From Progne subis subis (taxonomy: Eukaryota; Chordata; Aves; Passeriformes; Hirundinidae), in assembly GCA_022316685.1 (NCBI GenBank), contig JAKJHU010000023.1, positions 7,613,192-7,677,191 on the forward strand: a DNA stretch of 64,000 nucleotides. The letters are read 5' to 3'. A program made the translations under genes and the position numbers. The notes below the pieces were generated by a model. The model was not told the DNA's origin. It did no database searches and saw nothing but the letters and a program-made list of their open reading frames with translations. How positions within the stretch are numbered: the stretch's first letter is position 1; each line of letters begins with the position of its first letter. Positions 43,977 to 56,467 of this stretch are shown here, in pieces.

Positions 43977-46900
43977 GTGAGCGGGCTGGGCTGAGGCGGG
44001 ACGCGGGGCGGGGGCTCAGGCTCGGACCGGCCCCGCGCCGCCTTCCCGGGTCGTGCAGGGACGGGGAGCGCTCCGTGACGGGGAACGCTCCCTGACCGCG
44101 GTGCCGGAGAAGAGGGGGAGCGGGGCTCATTGGCAAGGGCTGTGGGAACAGGGAGATGGGTGAGAAGGGATCCTTATGTAATGCGTCCGGCACGGGGAGC
44201 AGGAGAAGGTGAGAGAAAAGGTTGAGGCTCTTGCAGCAGCTCATTGAGTCGCCACGGTGCGTTTCCCCAGCGGGACTGTGGTCGTACAGTAGCAGCCGAG
44301 TTTTAAGGAGTAGCAGAGCTCTTCCTGGGATGGTTTGCTAAGAACCCTCTCAGCTCCCCGCCTGATGGGGAGCTTGGAGTGAGACACAGTCGGAGGACAC
44401 ACCAACCTCTGATCTGGCTTGGCCAGAGGCTTCATGTTCACCACTCTCACTCCAGACTGGACAGTGAAATTGGCTTGATTGTAAACAAAGTGATCCTGTA
44501 TTGCTCTGAACAAGGACCCTGAGGAGGACTTGTGGGTATTGCCCACCCTGTTCCGGTTCCAGCTGGTGACAGGTGTCTCATGGTTCGGAAGAAAGCTGCT
44601 GTCCCTTCACTCAGAACTACCTGGCTGGTCTGGCACTCTGGCAGAGAACTGTGAACTTGTTGAGCACGCATTGAAAGCCTCTGAGCCAATAGGTATTATA
44701 AACTAATCAAGGCATATCGAGATTTTGCTGGCATGCAGACATACTTTTTTCTCCTATCTGTATGAGACAGCATAAGGAAATGCTGGAAGTTCACAGGCTC
44801 CAAAGATGGAAAGTACTCTTTAAGTCCATGTTGATGCTTGTCTTTCACAAGAACTTTGTTTTGCTCATGAGATGTGTTAAAGAAAATTTCCTAAAACTTT
44901 AGTCTTATTTTCAATTCTCATGTGATTATGAGTCCATATCATCCCAATAAGTCACCCAAATATTGAGGAACCCCTCACATCCTTTTTTTGTCCGTTTTTT
45001 TTTGCAGTCAGAGGTTTTTGTTATGTCTCTGCTAGCAAGGTGGATAAGTATGTAATATATTCTTTGTTTGTCTTAGTACACAAACACAACCTAGCAATTT
45101 ATTTTATAGCCCGTCTGAAGGTAAGCATAATAATGTACTCAACGCAAAATTACTCCTCCATTTCCACTAATAGTGCTATTAATGTGTTAGACACACACCT
45201 GCTGTGCATTGTACTGAGAGTCTGAAACAGCTGTTTAAAAGGGGTTCTTAAATTACTATATTCTGAGATGAGTGCCTCTTTTCTAGGAATGTGCCCTAAT
45301 TTTGCAGACTTCTGATTCAAGTCATCTTGTTGGACCAAGATAATTTTATCACTGATTAATACCACTTTGTAATATAATAGTAAAGTGCCTTTTTACTAGA
45401 TACACCTTCAACACTCTTATATCCATTCTTTTTTCAATTCAAAACTAATTGAATAGTTAGTTTTTAACTGGAATTGTTCCAGAGGAGACTGTTAAAAATA
45501 GACTTTTTGTGGATTTCTTTCCAGTAGCAACAATTTGAGATCAGCAACGGAGACAACTTCTTAGTTTTTCTTGCCTGGGATTTCCGGCATCTGTTCAGTT
45601 CTTAAGAAGAACACCATTAAGAATTAACTTTTAATGTGAACACTCCTATGGCTTACGATGAACTTTGTGTTAGGAAGTTCCTGTGTGTTTACTTTAAAAA
45701 GAAAAAAAAACTAGAGAAGTTTTATTGCTGCGTGGGTAAGATATTAAGCAGGTGTTTCCCATACTGAAGATATCTCTTGCAGTGTATATTTACTTTCTGT
45801 AGCTGAGGGGCAGAACCTTGAAAAGCAATTCCTCTTGCTTTGTAACAGGTGGTGGGGTCTCTAAGAGATGCCTGCCTGTTTCCATCTCTTGGTTTACTAG
45901 TGGAACCTTAGCCATCTACTAATGCTTAATGACTGAGCAGCAAAGACCAAAAGGCTGTCTCATTGTGAGTAGTATTGATGGTTCCTTGTTAAAAATGTTG
46001 TCCATTAGCTTTTTTCACTGACTGTGCCTGAAAGCTGTTACTCAGCCATTAGACAACCCACTCCAAAGCAAGTTTATTTACCTTGCTTGGTATGAATCCA
46101 TAAGCACCTTCTGTGACACAGTCAGCAAAGTTTAAGGACAGCGTGCAATGAAAAGCATCAACAGAAACCTCTTTTCACTGTCTGCAGGCAGGTTGTCTGG
46201 TAGATGGATTTTTAGTAGAACACTGGGAAAAGTGCTGCAAACCCACTTAAATCCCATAATCAGAGTGTATCTGTATTTTTCCTCCAGAGTGTAGTGATAC
46301 TGATTTCCCATCATTTGAAATCTTCATGTGAATGGAAGCCTGACTTATGCCTTTAGTTAGATACTGCAGATCTGCAGGTAATGCAGGATGACCCTGATCT
46401 TAAGAAATCACTCAGCTTTCTGAGGTTTTGCTTTGTTGAAGGAGAACTACAGCACCTGTGAGAGTGCTTTCGAACTTAACTTACAAGTTGTGAAATAGGA
46501 ACTTGGTAGAAGAAAAACAAGATTTCTTTGCTTAATGTGTGCTAGAAACAAGCTGTCAGCAAAGTAATTTATTTTTTTCAAAAATGGGCAATGATATCTA
46601 CCTTATAGAGGAGCAAACCAGAATGCTTGCATACCATTGTCTGTTTTTCTGGGAAGAAAGATTAATACTGTTAGACTAAAACTGGGCGCAGGGCAGTAGT
46701 GTGAAACTTTTTTTGCAGAAAATAAAAGCAATTTTCCCAAAGAACTGTGAGCCTGGGAGCTGAGAATTTTTAGAATTCTTCAGAATTATCCCATGAAGAA
46801 AATCAAACTGTAGGCACTGTAGTACATTCATAAACAGCTTGAGAAACACTGTGAAAAGGTGAATGTGACTTGGCTATAGTGATGTTCATAGCTGCAAAGG

Positions 46901-48474
46901 ATCTTTTTGTTCTGAGTGTACTAAGAAAGCAAACATGATGTCAAACGTCTGACCTGTACCTCTGGAAGGGTTGGTTAGATAGAAAAAAACGTAGCTTTTC
47001 CTTGTCTGCCTAAAACTTTATCAAATCTTAGTGCCTGAAGTGCCAGGCAATTGGGTTTGGCTACAGTGTTAAGTGAAGGAGTGTACAAAGTACGGTTATA
47101 CAGGTTTTGGGCGTTCCCATTTTGGTTTATGAAATCCTGTCTCTGTTGCTGATGATACTTTTCCCTCATGAGGGATGTGCAGCAATCTGTTTTGAGACTT
47201 GGAATATTTCTTTGACCATTTGACCATAGTATTTGGAAATTATACAGTCAGCAGGATGAAAATCAGCTGAAAGGAAGACAAGCTAGAGAGAGAGTGGTGT
47301 ACTGAGAAATAGAGCTAAATGCTGACCTGAAATAAATGAGTATTCCTCTGACAATCCAGAAAACTGTCAGATAATTTTGAGTATAGGGGAATATTTTGAA
47401 GTCTGTTTCTGCTGTTTTGCTCTATGTAAACTTTGCTAATCAATATCCTGTGTGATAAGGCAGCCCCAAAATACATTGTCTGATACCTATCTCTGCAGAC
47501 TTGTCTTCATCCAAGACTTGGGAGTGAGCCCAAACAGAGCCTGAAACATGGATCCTCCTTACTTCTGTACCATAGCTGAACCACTCTTACTTCTTGTCCC
47601 TGAAACTCTTTTTCTTCATGTTACACTGTGAAAGGGGAAGGAGGAAATATATTTGCTGGATCCTTATTTTCAGGCTCTGACACCTGCTGGGGGAATCATA
47701 GTTGCCTGTGCCCCAGCTGCCTGCCCTGAAAGCCTCTGCCCTCAGAAGGCCAGTGTCCACACTTCAGAATTGGCGGGGCTGAGTGCATCGGGTGCAGTAA
47801 ACACTTGTCACTGGTTGAGGATAATATACAGCCTGGTAACTGGGGGAGCTTAGCTGGAGGCACAGCTTCCCTTGCTGACTCTGCTGCAGGGAGTGCAGTC
47901 TCTGACAGGAATGACAGTTGAGGGCAATAACTTCTTAAACAAACTTCATCATACCTTCTGCTGCAGTTTGTCTTTGCCCCTGGCTGTGACATGAGCTGTG
48001 GTGGAGCTAAGGGTTAGTGCTCTGCTGCTTACCCTAGCAGGAAGGGTTTGCTGCTTTTCTTAGGAATACTTGACATCTTTTGTTTCCTTTCTTTTCCTAT
48101 GCAGGTCGCTCAGGTGGCTAGGGGGGTATTTGCTTTAAATCTTAAGAGATACGTATACCACAGAATACAAAAGTACAAAGAGAAGCAAACCAACCCTCTT
48201 CAGAACAGGAAGGTGGTGGATGAGAGGCTGGGCTGGATATTGTGCTGCTTTAGTAAAACAGCAGAGCTGTTGGACCTATCTTTTGTCTGTGTGGTGCTGC
48301 ACATCTAGAGCAGCTCCAGCAAAGCTCTGAGTTGTGACATCAAACCAAATATTCTGATAACAAAACCCTTTAATACACCAGTATTGTAGTCCTTTTATAT
48401 CCAAGTGTGTGAGGCCAGTTTCAAATGACAGTAACAAGCCTGATGCAATCCATCAAGTCAGTGTTACAGTCATA

Positions 48475-49040
48475 AAACAGTTTAGGTTGGAAGGGACCTT
48501 AAAGGTCATCCAGTTTCAACCCCTCTGACATGGGCAGAGACACCTTCCACTAAACCAGGTTGCCCAAAGCCCTGTCCAGACTGGCTTTGAACACTTCCAG
48601 GGATGGGGTATCCACAACCTCTCTGCATAACCTCTATGTAAACTGTTTCAGTGTCTCACTATCCTCACAGTAATCTAAATCAGCCCTTTTTCACCTTAAA
48701 GCCATTCCCCCTTGCCCTATCATTACAAACCTTTCTAAAAGGTCCATCTCCAGCTTTCTTGTTAGCCCATTTTAGGTACTGCGAGGTGCTATAAGGTCTC
48801 ACCAAAGCCTTTTCTTCTCCAGGCTGAACAGCCCAAACCCTCTCAGTCTGTCTTCCTGGGAGAGGTGTTCAAGCCCTCCAGTCATCTTCATAGTCCTCCT
48901 CTTGAACATCTCAAGCAGGTCCCCACCCTTCTGGGGCTGGAAACCCCAGAGCTGGATGCAGTACTCCAGCTGGGGTCTCACAAAAGCAGAGTGTATGGAG
49001 AGAATCTCTCCCTTGACCTGCCAGCCGTGCTACTTTTGAT
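48475..49040 (-). repeat. CR1 LINE fragment, ORF2 end plus 3' UTR
   Basis: On the minus strand it encodes MRPQLEYCIQLWGFQPQKGG, then LEMFKRRTMKMTGGLEHLSQ and EDRLRGFGLFSLEKKRL, typical of the CR1 ORF2 C-terminal region after the reverse transcriptase. The 3' UTR and terminal 'ttccaaccta'-type end follow at the low-coordinate side (48,475-48,800). It is 5'-truncated near 49,040, with degraded reading frames. Confidence 0.93.
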
Positions 49041-49043
49041 GAG

Positions 49044-49132
49044 GTACAGGACAGAGTTGGATTGATTATCTCAGAGGTATTTTCCAACCTACTTAATCAG
49101 TTCTGTGATGGACTGATTGATTCTGTGATTCA
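49044..49132 (+). repeat. CR1 3'-tail fragment in opposite orientation
   Basis: 'agagttggattgattatctc', then 'agaggtattttccaaccta' and 'gattgattctgtgattc' follow the last ~80 bp of a CR1 in sense orientation, directly abutting the minus-strand copy. It implies a second insertion or an inversion. Confidence 0.75.
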
Positions 49133-49149
49133 TGAACCTTCACCTTCCT

Positions 49150-49530
49150 TAGATGGTTTCAAACCTCATATTCTGCAGTGGGCAGAACATTCTCCCAGTC
49201 CCTGTCTTTGCCTTCTGTAACACTGGTGGTGTGGTTGGAGCACCTGCCAGTGAAGACCAAGGCAGAAAGGTTACTGAGTACCTCAGTGTTTCCCATGTCC
49301 TGGGTTACTAGGTGTCCTTTTTCCTTCTGGAGAGAGCCCATGTTTGCCCATGTCTTCCTTTTATCACCAAGATACTTACAGAGGCTTTTCTTGTTGCCCG
49401 CGATATCTCTGGCCAGACTGAATTCTCTCCGGCCTTTAGCTTTTCTAACCTGATCTCCAACAGCTTGGACAATTTCTCTGTATTCCTCCCAGGCTAGCTG
49501 TCCTTGCTTCAGCCTCTGTAGGCTTTGTTT
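49150..49530 (-). repeat. CR1 LINE pol fragment (region before reverse transcriptase)
   Basis: The minus strand reads, in pieces, WEEYRE-like, 'KAKGREFSLARDIAGNKK', 'KEKGHLVTQDMGNTEVLSNL' and 'SALVFTGRCSNHTTSVTEGK', the segment between endonuclease and reverse transcriptase in CR1-type ORF2. It lacks the following RT core and so is an internal fragment, with frame breaks. Confidence 0.85.
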
Positions 49531-49686
49531 TTGTGTTATGATACATCTCAGGTGCTTTGACGTGATGCATTCAAGAGGTGTATTTTGCTTTTGTATTAGA
49601 TGGTGTCAGTTTCCAACATTTCTTTCAGAAATGCTTATTTGCATTCAGAGATTATAACAGTGGAGACCATTATTTTCATAAGCAAG

Positions 49687-50005
49687 AATCATAGAAAGGT
49701 TAGGGCTGGAGGGATCTTAAAGATCATCTTGTTCCACCTTGCCCTGCCATGTACAGGGATGCCATTTGTGGGATCAGGTTGCTCAAGGCCCTGTCCAGCC
49801 TGGCTGAACACTTTAGGGGTGGACTATCCCAAACTTCTCTGGATGACCTATTCCAGTGCCTCACCACCCTCCAAGCAAAGAATTTCATCCTAACCTCTAA
49901 CTTAAACCTGCCCTTTTTCAGTTTAAAAACATTGACCCTTGTCCTGTCCATTGCAGTCAATCCCAAGTCAATCCGCTGTGAAAAATGGCTTTGAGTCAAC
50001 CCTTT
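49687..50005 (-). repeat. CR1 LINE 3'-end fragment
   Basis: On the + strand it opens 'aatcatagaaaggttagggc' and 'gatcttaaagatcatcttgt' (reverse complement of the CR1 3' end) and continues through 'caaggccctgtccagcctgg' and 'ctaacctctaacttaaacct' to about 50,005. It is about 320 bp, 5'-truncated and non-coding. Confidence 0.92.
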
Positions 50006-50594
50006 TGCTTTTTCTATGTGTAACCTGAAATTCATCTTGCGTGTGTTCTGTGAAGTAGCTTCTTTAATGTCCGCTGAACAGGCTTAGAAACCTGCAAATA
50101 AGTAACCATAAGGAGGTTAGGTGGGATTCATTAACTGTGGTGTATTGCCATGGGCCAAATGCAAGATCAGAGCTGTACTCAAAGGAAGATACTAAGAACA
50201 AAAAGAAGAAATGGAGAATCTCTATCTGCTGAAGAGAGATTCTGTTCTATTACTTCTCCTTTTGGAACATCTCTTTTTAGCTGTGTTGGGTCATATGGAA
50301 AGACATATCAACAATCCAAGCCCAGTATGAGTCCTACCTTTTAATGAAGCTTTGAATGAGGTTATTTGCATTTCCAAAAATCTGATTCTAGCCTGCAAAT
50401 TTGGGCTTCTTCCATTGTTCCAAGGTGAGATTATGAATAGACATAGGTACTGTCTATGTGAAGTGACTCATTTCTATGCCATGACTTGTGGATAAATGAA
50501 AAAGTAAAAAGAATGGAGTTCTTATTTGCAGGTTTCCTCTGCATGAAATTTCCTTGTGTGAGAAAGCCCTAACAAAACCATATAACAACCCAGC

Positions 50595-51236
50595 TGTCCT
50601 GGTTTAGGGCAAATTTGAGAGGAAACTTTCAAAGGGGTCCCTCTAGAAGGCAGATTCAAGTGGCCCCTCCCCTTAATGGTTTGGGAAAAGATTTCCTTGG
50701 AGAAAAGTGGAAAAGAGCTGTGTATTTAACAAGCAAAGTATTCACAAGCTTTAAAAAATGAATAATATGAAACAATAAAACCTCTTGGTGTTCTGAAGAG
50801 ATGGCAAATTCAGAAAGTCCTTGTCATGGGGTGTAGCTCAGCTCACTCTCATCGATTCCTCTGGCACTGGAAGAATGCCATATCCCGGTTCTGGTGGGCC
50901 ACAGGTGTGAGCTCCCAGTGCTCCTCTGGATTTCCAGTCCAGAGCAGGGCTGAACTCCAAGGGATGAGCTCCAAGAGAAAGAAAAGCCACAGTCTGGGGA
51001 ACTTCTCTGCTTCAGCTAGCTAAAAAAAACTAACTGAAGAGCTCTCTCCCACTGTCTGTGCTGCGGAGAGCACAGCCCAGGAGAAGGATGTGGGGAGCAA
51101 GTGCAGTTTCTGCAAACAAACTGCAGGCTGCTTCTCCTCCCTTTGCTCTCAGAAACAGTCTGAAAGGTGCAGAACGTAATATCCAGCATGAACAGACAAT
51201 TGGGGATAGAAGCATGATAAAATCACCCCTAGGACA
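50595..51236. mobile_element. Solo LTR of an avian endogenous retrovirus, family B
   Basis: A 642-bp element starting TGTCCTGGTTTAGGGCAAAT and ending in CCCCTAGGACA, with perfect 5-bp direct repeats CCAGC on both sides (50590-50594, 51237-51241). TG..CA ends plus the target-site duplication delimit it exactly. The start matches a passerine LTR type that I recall. No gag/pol/env sequence is present, so it is a solo LTR left by LTR-LTR recombination. The intact duplication suggests moderate age. Orientation is uncertain. Confidence 0.85.
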
Positions 51237-52619
51237 CCAGCCTACAGCTGTCCATTTTCTCTTCTTGTCTTCCTGTCCTCATGGGCATAAATACTAAATT
51301 TCAGAAGGCTTCTCAGAATTTGACTGTGAAGTCCTTGTGACCGGGTTTTGTAGCCAGAAGCATGTCAGATAATTTCTAGGTGTTGAATCAGCTAATAAGG
51401 AATCATCTCTCTGAATATAATATAAATTGTGTGTTTCTGTTTTGTTTTACCTTACCCTGCAGGTAATATTTTTCACTGTGTGATTGTAAGTCTTACTGAG
51501 TCTCACTAAATAGACTTAGAAGCTTTTACACCAATTACCACCATTACAAATTGCTTCAAAAATATGAACATGTAAGATTATTCTGAAGAGAGGAACAACT
51601 GCACCTATTGAACTGCCTTAGTTCTGAAGACCAATTATTGTCACATGGCCCTTGAAAACACTGCAGTTAAGAGTGGGTTTTGGTTGTTTGTTTTTAATAT
51701 TGTTTAATTTATTTTTTAAAATAAAACTTGCGGCATTTTCTGGAATTCTTCATATCAGTGAATGTTGTTCTGATACAGTTTTGGTGGGGTTTTTTCCCTC
51801 TGATAGGAGGAAAGAACTGTGCTGGCTATGTATACCAATCTGCAAATTCTAAAGGCCGCTTTTTTTTTTTTTTTTTTAAATAATTATATGCAAACATATT
51901 TTTCATATAATTCCTAAGTTACTCTGAAGGAATCTACTGTGCTGTTTGACTGTGGGATGCTGGCAAGCAGATCTCTGGTTCTGCCTTTTTGCATTTCAAG
52001 TTGGCTTTCAGTGAGTCCCAGCCGCTCATCTCCTTTGCAGTGATTGCATGCTTGCTCAGTCTTGCTGTGCTGTGGGTAGCATATTCTTCATGAGTTTAAG
52101 AATTGTTTCCCTTAGACCTGAAGTCACAAAATTAGTTTAAAGAAAAATAAAGGAAGTGTTTGCTTATGTGGGTTAATTACATTGCTTTAATTTCCATCCT
52201 CCCATAAAATAGATAAATTATGGTAGATATGTGGTAGCTTATATTATGTTCTGCAGTCATGCTCTTCTTTTATCAGTGTAATCATGCATTTTTTTTTAAT
52301 TGTTAAATTGCACTTGCACATGCTAGTTAAAAAGTAACTAATGTTCCTGGTTTACCTTGAGCTAAAGCTCTTCTGACTTGTAAGGACCTGTGCCAAACCT
52401 AGTCGAGAACTCAAGATGTTTTGGTTAGCTCAAGATGTTTTTGTTTCCTCAAGATGGACTTGTGTCAGAGTAGTTAAGAGAAGGCTCTTGGCCAGGAACA
52501 AGGAATAGGACACAGCAATTATGTGCATGATTATTTGATTTATTGCTAATTCAGTGTCTAAATACTGCTGAAATGCAGTATATAAATATCTCTATCATCT
52601 GTTAAAACAGATAATAGTG

Positions 52620-53140
52620 CAATAGGGTCATGATCTCTCCAGTTAGGAGCTTCAGTGCGACCCGCTTGCTTTCTGAGCTCAGAGAAGCTTAGGTGTGGCT
52701 AGGTCCACTTAGTCTCAGATTTGGTCAGCAGTTTATGTCTAAAGGCTTATAATATAAGCAGGTTTGGTTAGAAAAGTACAGATTAACAGTCTTTAGCCTT
52801 GGGGAGTTCACCATTCCAAAGCAACAAAGCACCTATATAGCTACTTTTGGATTTTAGCTCCACTTGTCACCAATTCTTAGTGTTTTTCACTCACTGTCAA
52901 AAAGTCAGTATTTCCCATCTTTAGGCTGCAGGCTTCCATGCTGGGAGGGGGCTCCACCTGGAAGCTGCTTGCAACACCTGGAGACCAGCTGGCCCAGTCT
53001 CTGCCAGCATTTTATACCCTTATGCAGGCCAACATGCACCAGTCCTGAATATCTTGGCTCCCCCATCTCTAAAGCGCATTAATTATGCATTCAGACAGCT
53101 CCTGCTGCAATACTCACCCGGTGTTCCAATCCTAGGGACA
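52620..53140 (-). mobile_element. Candidate LTR or promoter-like block, minus strand
   Basis: Read on the minus strand this block has an AT-rich upstream part, a TATA box (GGGTATAAAATGC, complement of about 53,012-53,024), then GC-richer sequence and a T/A-rich 3' part, an arrangement like U3-R-U5. I could not find matched ends or a target-site duplication and do not recognise the family, so the limits are approximate. It could be a unique sequence with a chance TATA box. Confidence 0.35.
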
Positions 53141-55997
53141 GGCCCCATTGCCATCGGGGAGTGCAGAAAGCGGGAGGCTGTGGGGCTGTGTGGAGGTCAC
53201 ATGCAATGACCCAGCTATCGTTTGTCAGCATGAAAGCTTCAAATTCAAACTCTGACTGCAAACCTGTGTTCTGGAGATCCTCGGGGCATGCTGCTGCTTC
53301 CGTGCATGTGGAGGAGCAGCTGCAAGGGTGTCACGTGGCTAAAATTTGATGGTTGAGGTGGGCGTAGGATCTTTGTTAGGAGGACCTCAATGTGGTTTGC
53401 CACTTGCAGGTGAAATCTGTGAACACAGTAGGCTCTGGTTGCCATGCACTTGGGGAGTGAATTGCTTTTGCCTCAGGCTACCTTTGAACGGCAGCATTGG
53501 TGCCTGTGGCTGAGCCAAGAGAGGGCTTGCAGCTGTTGCTTTATCGCACACCCTGGCACGGGCTGGATGTAAACAGAGTAGCTCCAGTCCCGGCCGAGGT
53601 CAGGGGGGTTCAACGGGCAGCCAGTGGGTCAAACGTGTCTCACAGTATAATGTCACCTTACCTGTCTTCTTTTAGGTGTGCAAATACCTCCACCTTTTCC
53701 TGGGAGGTTGGGCTGTTATAGAAACATATCAGGAGTAAAAATTTCATCACTGTAGTCTGCAAGGAGGAGACATGAATTCTGACACGAGTACTGGATTGCT
53801 GTGTCATGGGAAACCACTCACGCTTTTTTCATCCTTCGTAGTACTCAGCCTGATGAGGTCAGTGATTCTGCTGTGTGTTCAAGGTAAAATTGAAACTTCT
53901 CAAGTATTCTTTCGTAATGCTTCGGAGCATTTAAAGTTCTGTCTAAGTCAGTAGTTCAACAGCTGCTAATGTCTTGGAGCGCAAAGCCCAGTGGGATTCA
54001 CAACTTCAGAACATGTACCACAGCTTTTATTACATCGAAGGTGTGTTATCCCAGCCTTGGTTAGCATAGTCTTTCTTTAACTGCACTGGGCTCCAGTCAC
54101 AGGCAGAAATGTGAAATGTAATGAAACAGTAATGACACTGTTAGGACTATATCCCTACCTTTCTGCTGTTGTGGAATGGTACAGCTAAATCCAGCAGTAA
54201 GGGAGGTACTCCAGTTTATCACGGCAAAACTTGGGCAAATACAGCTGTGTCTGTTCTAGTATATACTGCTTTTATGCTTAAATGATGTTTAAAAAGTCTT
54301 CAATGTCTCTTTAAAACAAAAGACAAGGAGAATAATCTTGATGTGCTTTTTAAATCTTGTTTCAGTATAATCTTCTTTTTATTTTGTGTCATGTTATGGA
54401 GGGAAATGTGTCTGGATTTTTTGCATTTTGTGGGCTTTTTTCTGTTCAGGAAAACAAACCTTCATGCACAGAACTGCAGCTCAATGGGTGGTCAAGGGCC
54501 TCTCAACAATTTAAAAAGTGTTTATCACATCATAAATGTTTATCACATGATTTCTAAAGCTTTTGAAGTGTCTGCCAGAAATGCACTGGTTCTGGAAAAC
54601 AAGCAAACTTCCATGTAAATCATCATGATAATGAGCTTTCTCTAAAATCCTTCAGTTTCCTACTGGTGCTGGTAGTGCTTTCCATGAATAGTGGTGCTTT
54701 GATGCTTTCCAGGCAAGTCAATACCAGTGGTAGATTCTATGAAATTGATTGTGGGAAAGATAACAGGGAAGTTACTTTTTTCAACTTGGGGTAGTGAATT
54801 ATTTGCCACTTGATTGCTGTCCTTTCTCCCTCCTTCCCTTTAAATTAGTTACAACTATTTAGTAGCTGGATCAGCCACAAGGAATTGTGCCGAATCAAGT
54901 GTCTTTGCCTTAGTCACAGAAAAGTTGCAGGTTTTTTCTATTGCAGAAAAATATCCCGTAATAGCCCGTAATAATTTCACTCAGCTAAAGACTAGACTAA
55001 CTAACTCTACTGTTACTGCCTTTCACTCACAGAAGCTGAAGAAAGAAATTTCTTTCTGCTAATTTGTGTGTTTGTTAGTTTTGCCTTTGCGTGGAGAGTG
55101 ACAGGGTGAAACTGGGCTTGGGAACTGGTAAATGGAAACAGTACAAGGCTGTGTTCTGTCTATGTGTTGCTTTCTAACAGTGCTAGACCAGCCATCGCTG
55201 TTGTGCTAATCTTAGTAGATAATCAAAATTTGCAGGAGAAAAGCTAATGTTTACAGTGGTGTTACTGCTTGGTCCTGGGCTGCCTTACTTAGCAGAGCTT
55301 CTGTGTGCTCAGCCCTGTTTCACACAGTAAGTGTCAGCTTTTATCAACATCAGCTCTGCTTTCTGTGGAACTGAGATACTTGTTTCAGATATTTTCTTTG
55401 CCGATGGATGTTTGGTATGCTTCAGTCTTTTAAAACCCCTTTTGAAAAGAGGACACGATTACCAAGCTCAAAGCCAGGCACTGTGCTTGTTTTTACTACT
55501 GCTGTTGGTGGGGCTTAAGATAACTGACAAGTGTTGTCAGCTGGAGAAAATATTCAAATCAGAATGAAGTCTGAAAATGGTTAAGATAGATTTATTGTTT
55601 TCATTATAATTAAGTTGTAGAACTGATAAACTTAGCTCTTTGCTTATTATAATAACAAAACTAGGTAAATCTTCCTATTATTTTGGGAAAACCAGAAACT
55701 GCTTTGACATTCTGGCTTGTGATCAGGTCAAAAAAGAATGTTTGATTTTTTTTTTTTTTAATTTAATTTTATTTGTTTTTTAACCTTTAATGCCTCTTCA
55801 GATTCCTAGTTTTGCAGTAGTCCCTCTGTGATGGTATAATACAAATTCTGATAAGAATAACAAGTTAATTTCCATACGTTTGGGTGTTTTGGACAATTTA
55901 AAAGATGAATATTCAGAATTAAGCATCTTAAATCTAAACTTTCTTGCTACTGTTACCATGAAAAGGTACAGATTAGCTTGAGAGGATGAGAAGTTTG

Positions 55998-56467
55998 ACA
56001 TGGGCCAGCACCCCAAAGAGCCAGCTGCACCCTGGGCTGCATCCAAAGCAGCATGGCCAGCAGGGAGAAGGAGGAGATTCTCTGCCTCTGCTGTGATGAG
56101 ACCCCACCAGCAGCTCTGGGGGCCCCCACACAGGAGGGATGTGGAGCAGCTGAAGTGAGCCCAGAGGAGTCTGTGAAGATGATGGGAGGGGTGGAGCACC
56201 TCTCCCATGAAGACAGACTGAGAAGGTTGGGGCTGTTCAGCCTGGAGAAGAGAATGCTCTGGGGAGACCTTATAGCACCTTGCAGTACCTAAAGAGGGCT
56301 ACAAGAGAGCTGGAGAGGGACCTTTTACAAAGACTTGTAGTGGTAGGCCAAGAGGGAATGGCTTTAAAGTAAAGCAGGACAGGTTTAGATTAGATACAAG
56401 GAAGAACTTCTTTACTGTGAGCGTGGGGAGACACTGACACAGGCTGCCCGGGGAAGCTGTGGGTTCC
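55998..56467 (+). repeat. CR1 LINE fragment, left part (split by LTR)
   Basis: Sense-oriented CR1: 'acatgggccagcacccc', 'agcatggccagcaggg', a frame reading GGVEHLSHEDRLRRLGLFSL then EKRMLWGDLI, 'ggtttagattagatacaagg', and 'ctgcccggggaagctgtggg' up to GTTCC. The element is interrupted exactly at 56467 and resumes at 57138. Confidence 0.94.

Larger units (their letters stand above)
43180..44110 (+). promoter_or_regulatory. MAP3K15: CpG island, MAP3K15 promoter region
   Basis: About 930 bp of very high GC with dense CpG, starting abruptly from AT-rich sequence and enclosing the first coding exon. A GC box (GGGGCGGGC) lies at 43281-43289 and several other G/C-rich Sp1-like sites occur; I see no TATA box. 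This is the standard architecture of a broadly expressed vertebrate promoter. The transcription start cannot be fixed from sequence but should lie between about 43,250 and 43,590. Open frames on both strands across the island are caused by base composition. Confidence 0.85.

Noticed and set aside
43133..43980. Several long frames on both strands over the CpG island (up to 194 codons)
   Set aside because: CpG-rich DNA has few stop codons. Only the frame from 43661 matches a known protein (MAP3K15), and only up to the splice donor at 43977.
43977..44095. Extension of the MAP3K15 frame past the donor
   Set aside because: Protein similarity to ASK kinases stops exactly at the GTGAGC donor; the extra residues are intron readthrough.
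48799..48981. 60-codon minus-strand frame with LEYCIQLWGFQ
   Set aside because: A remnant of CR1 ORF2, not a host gene.
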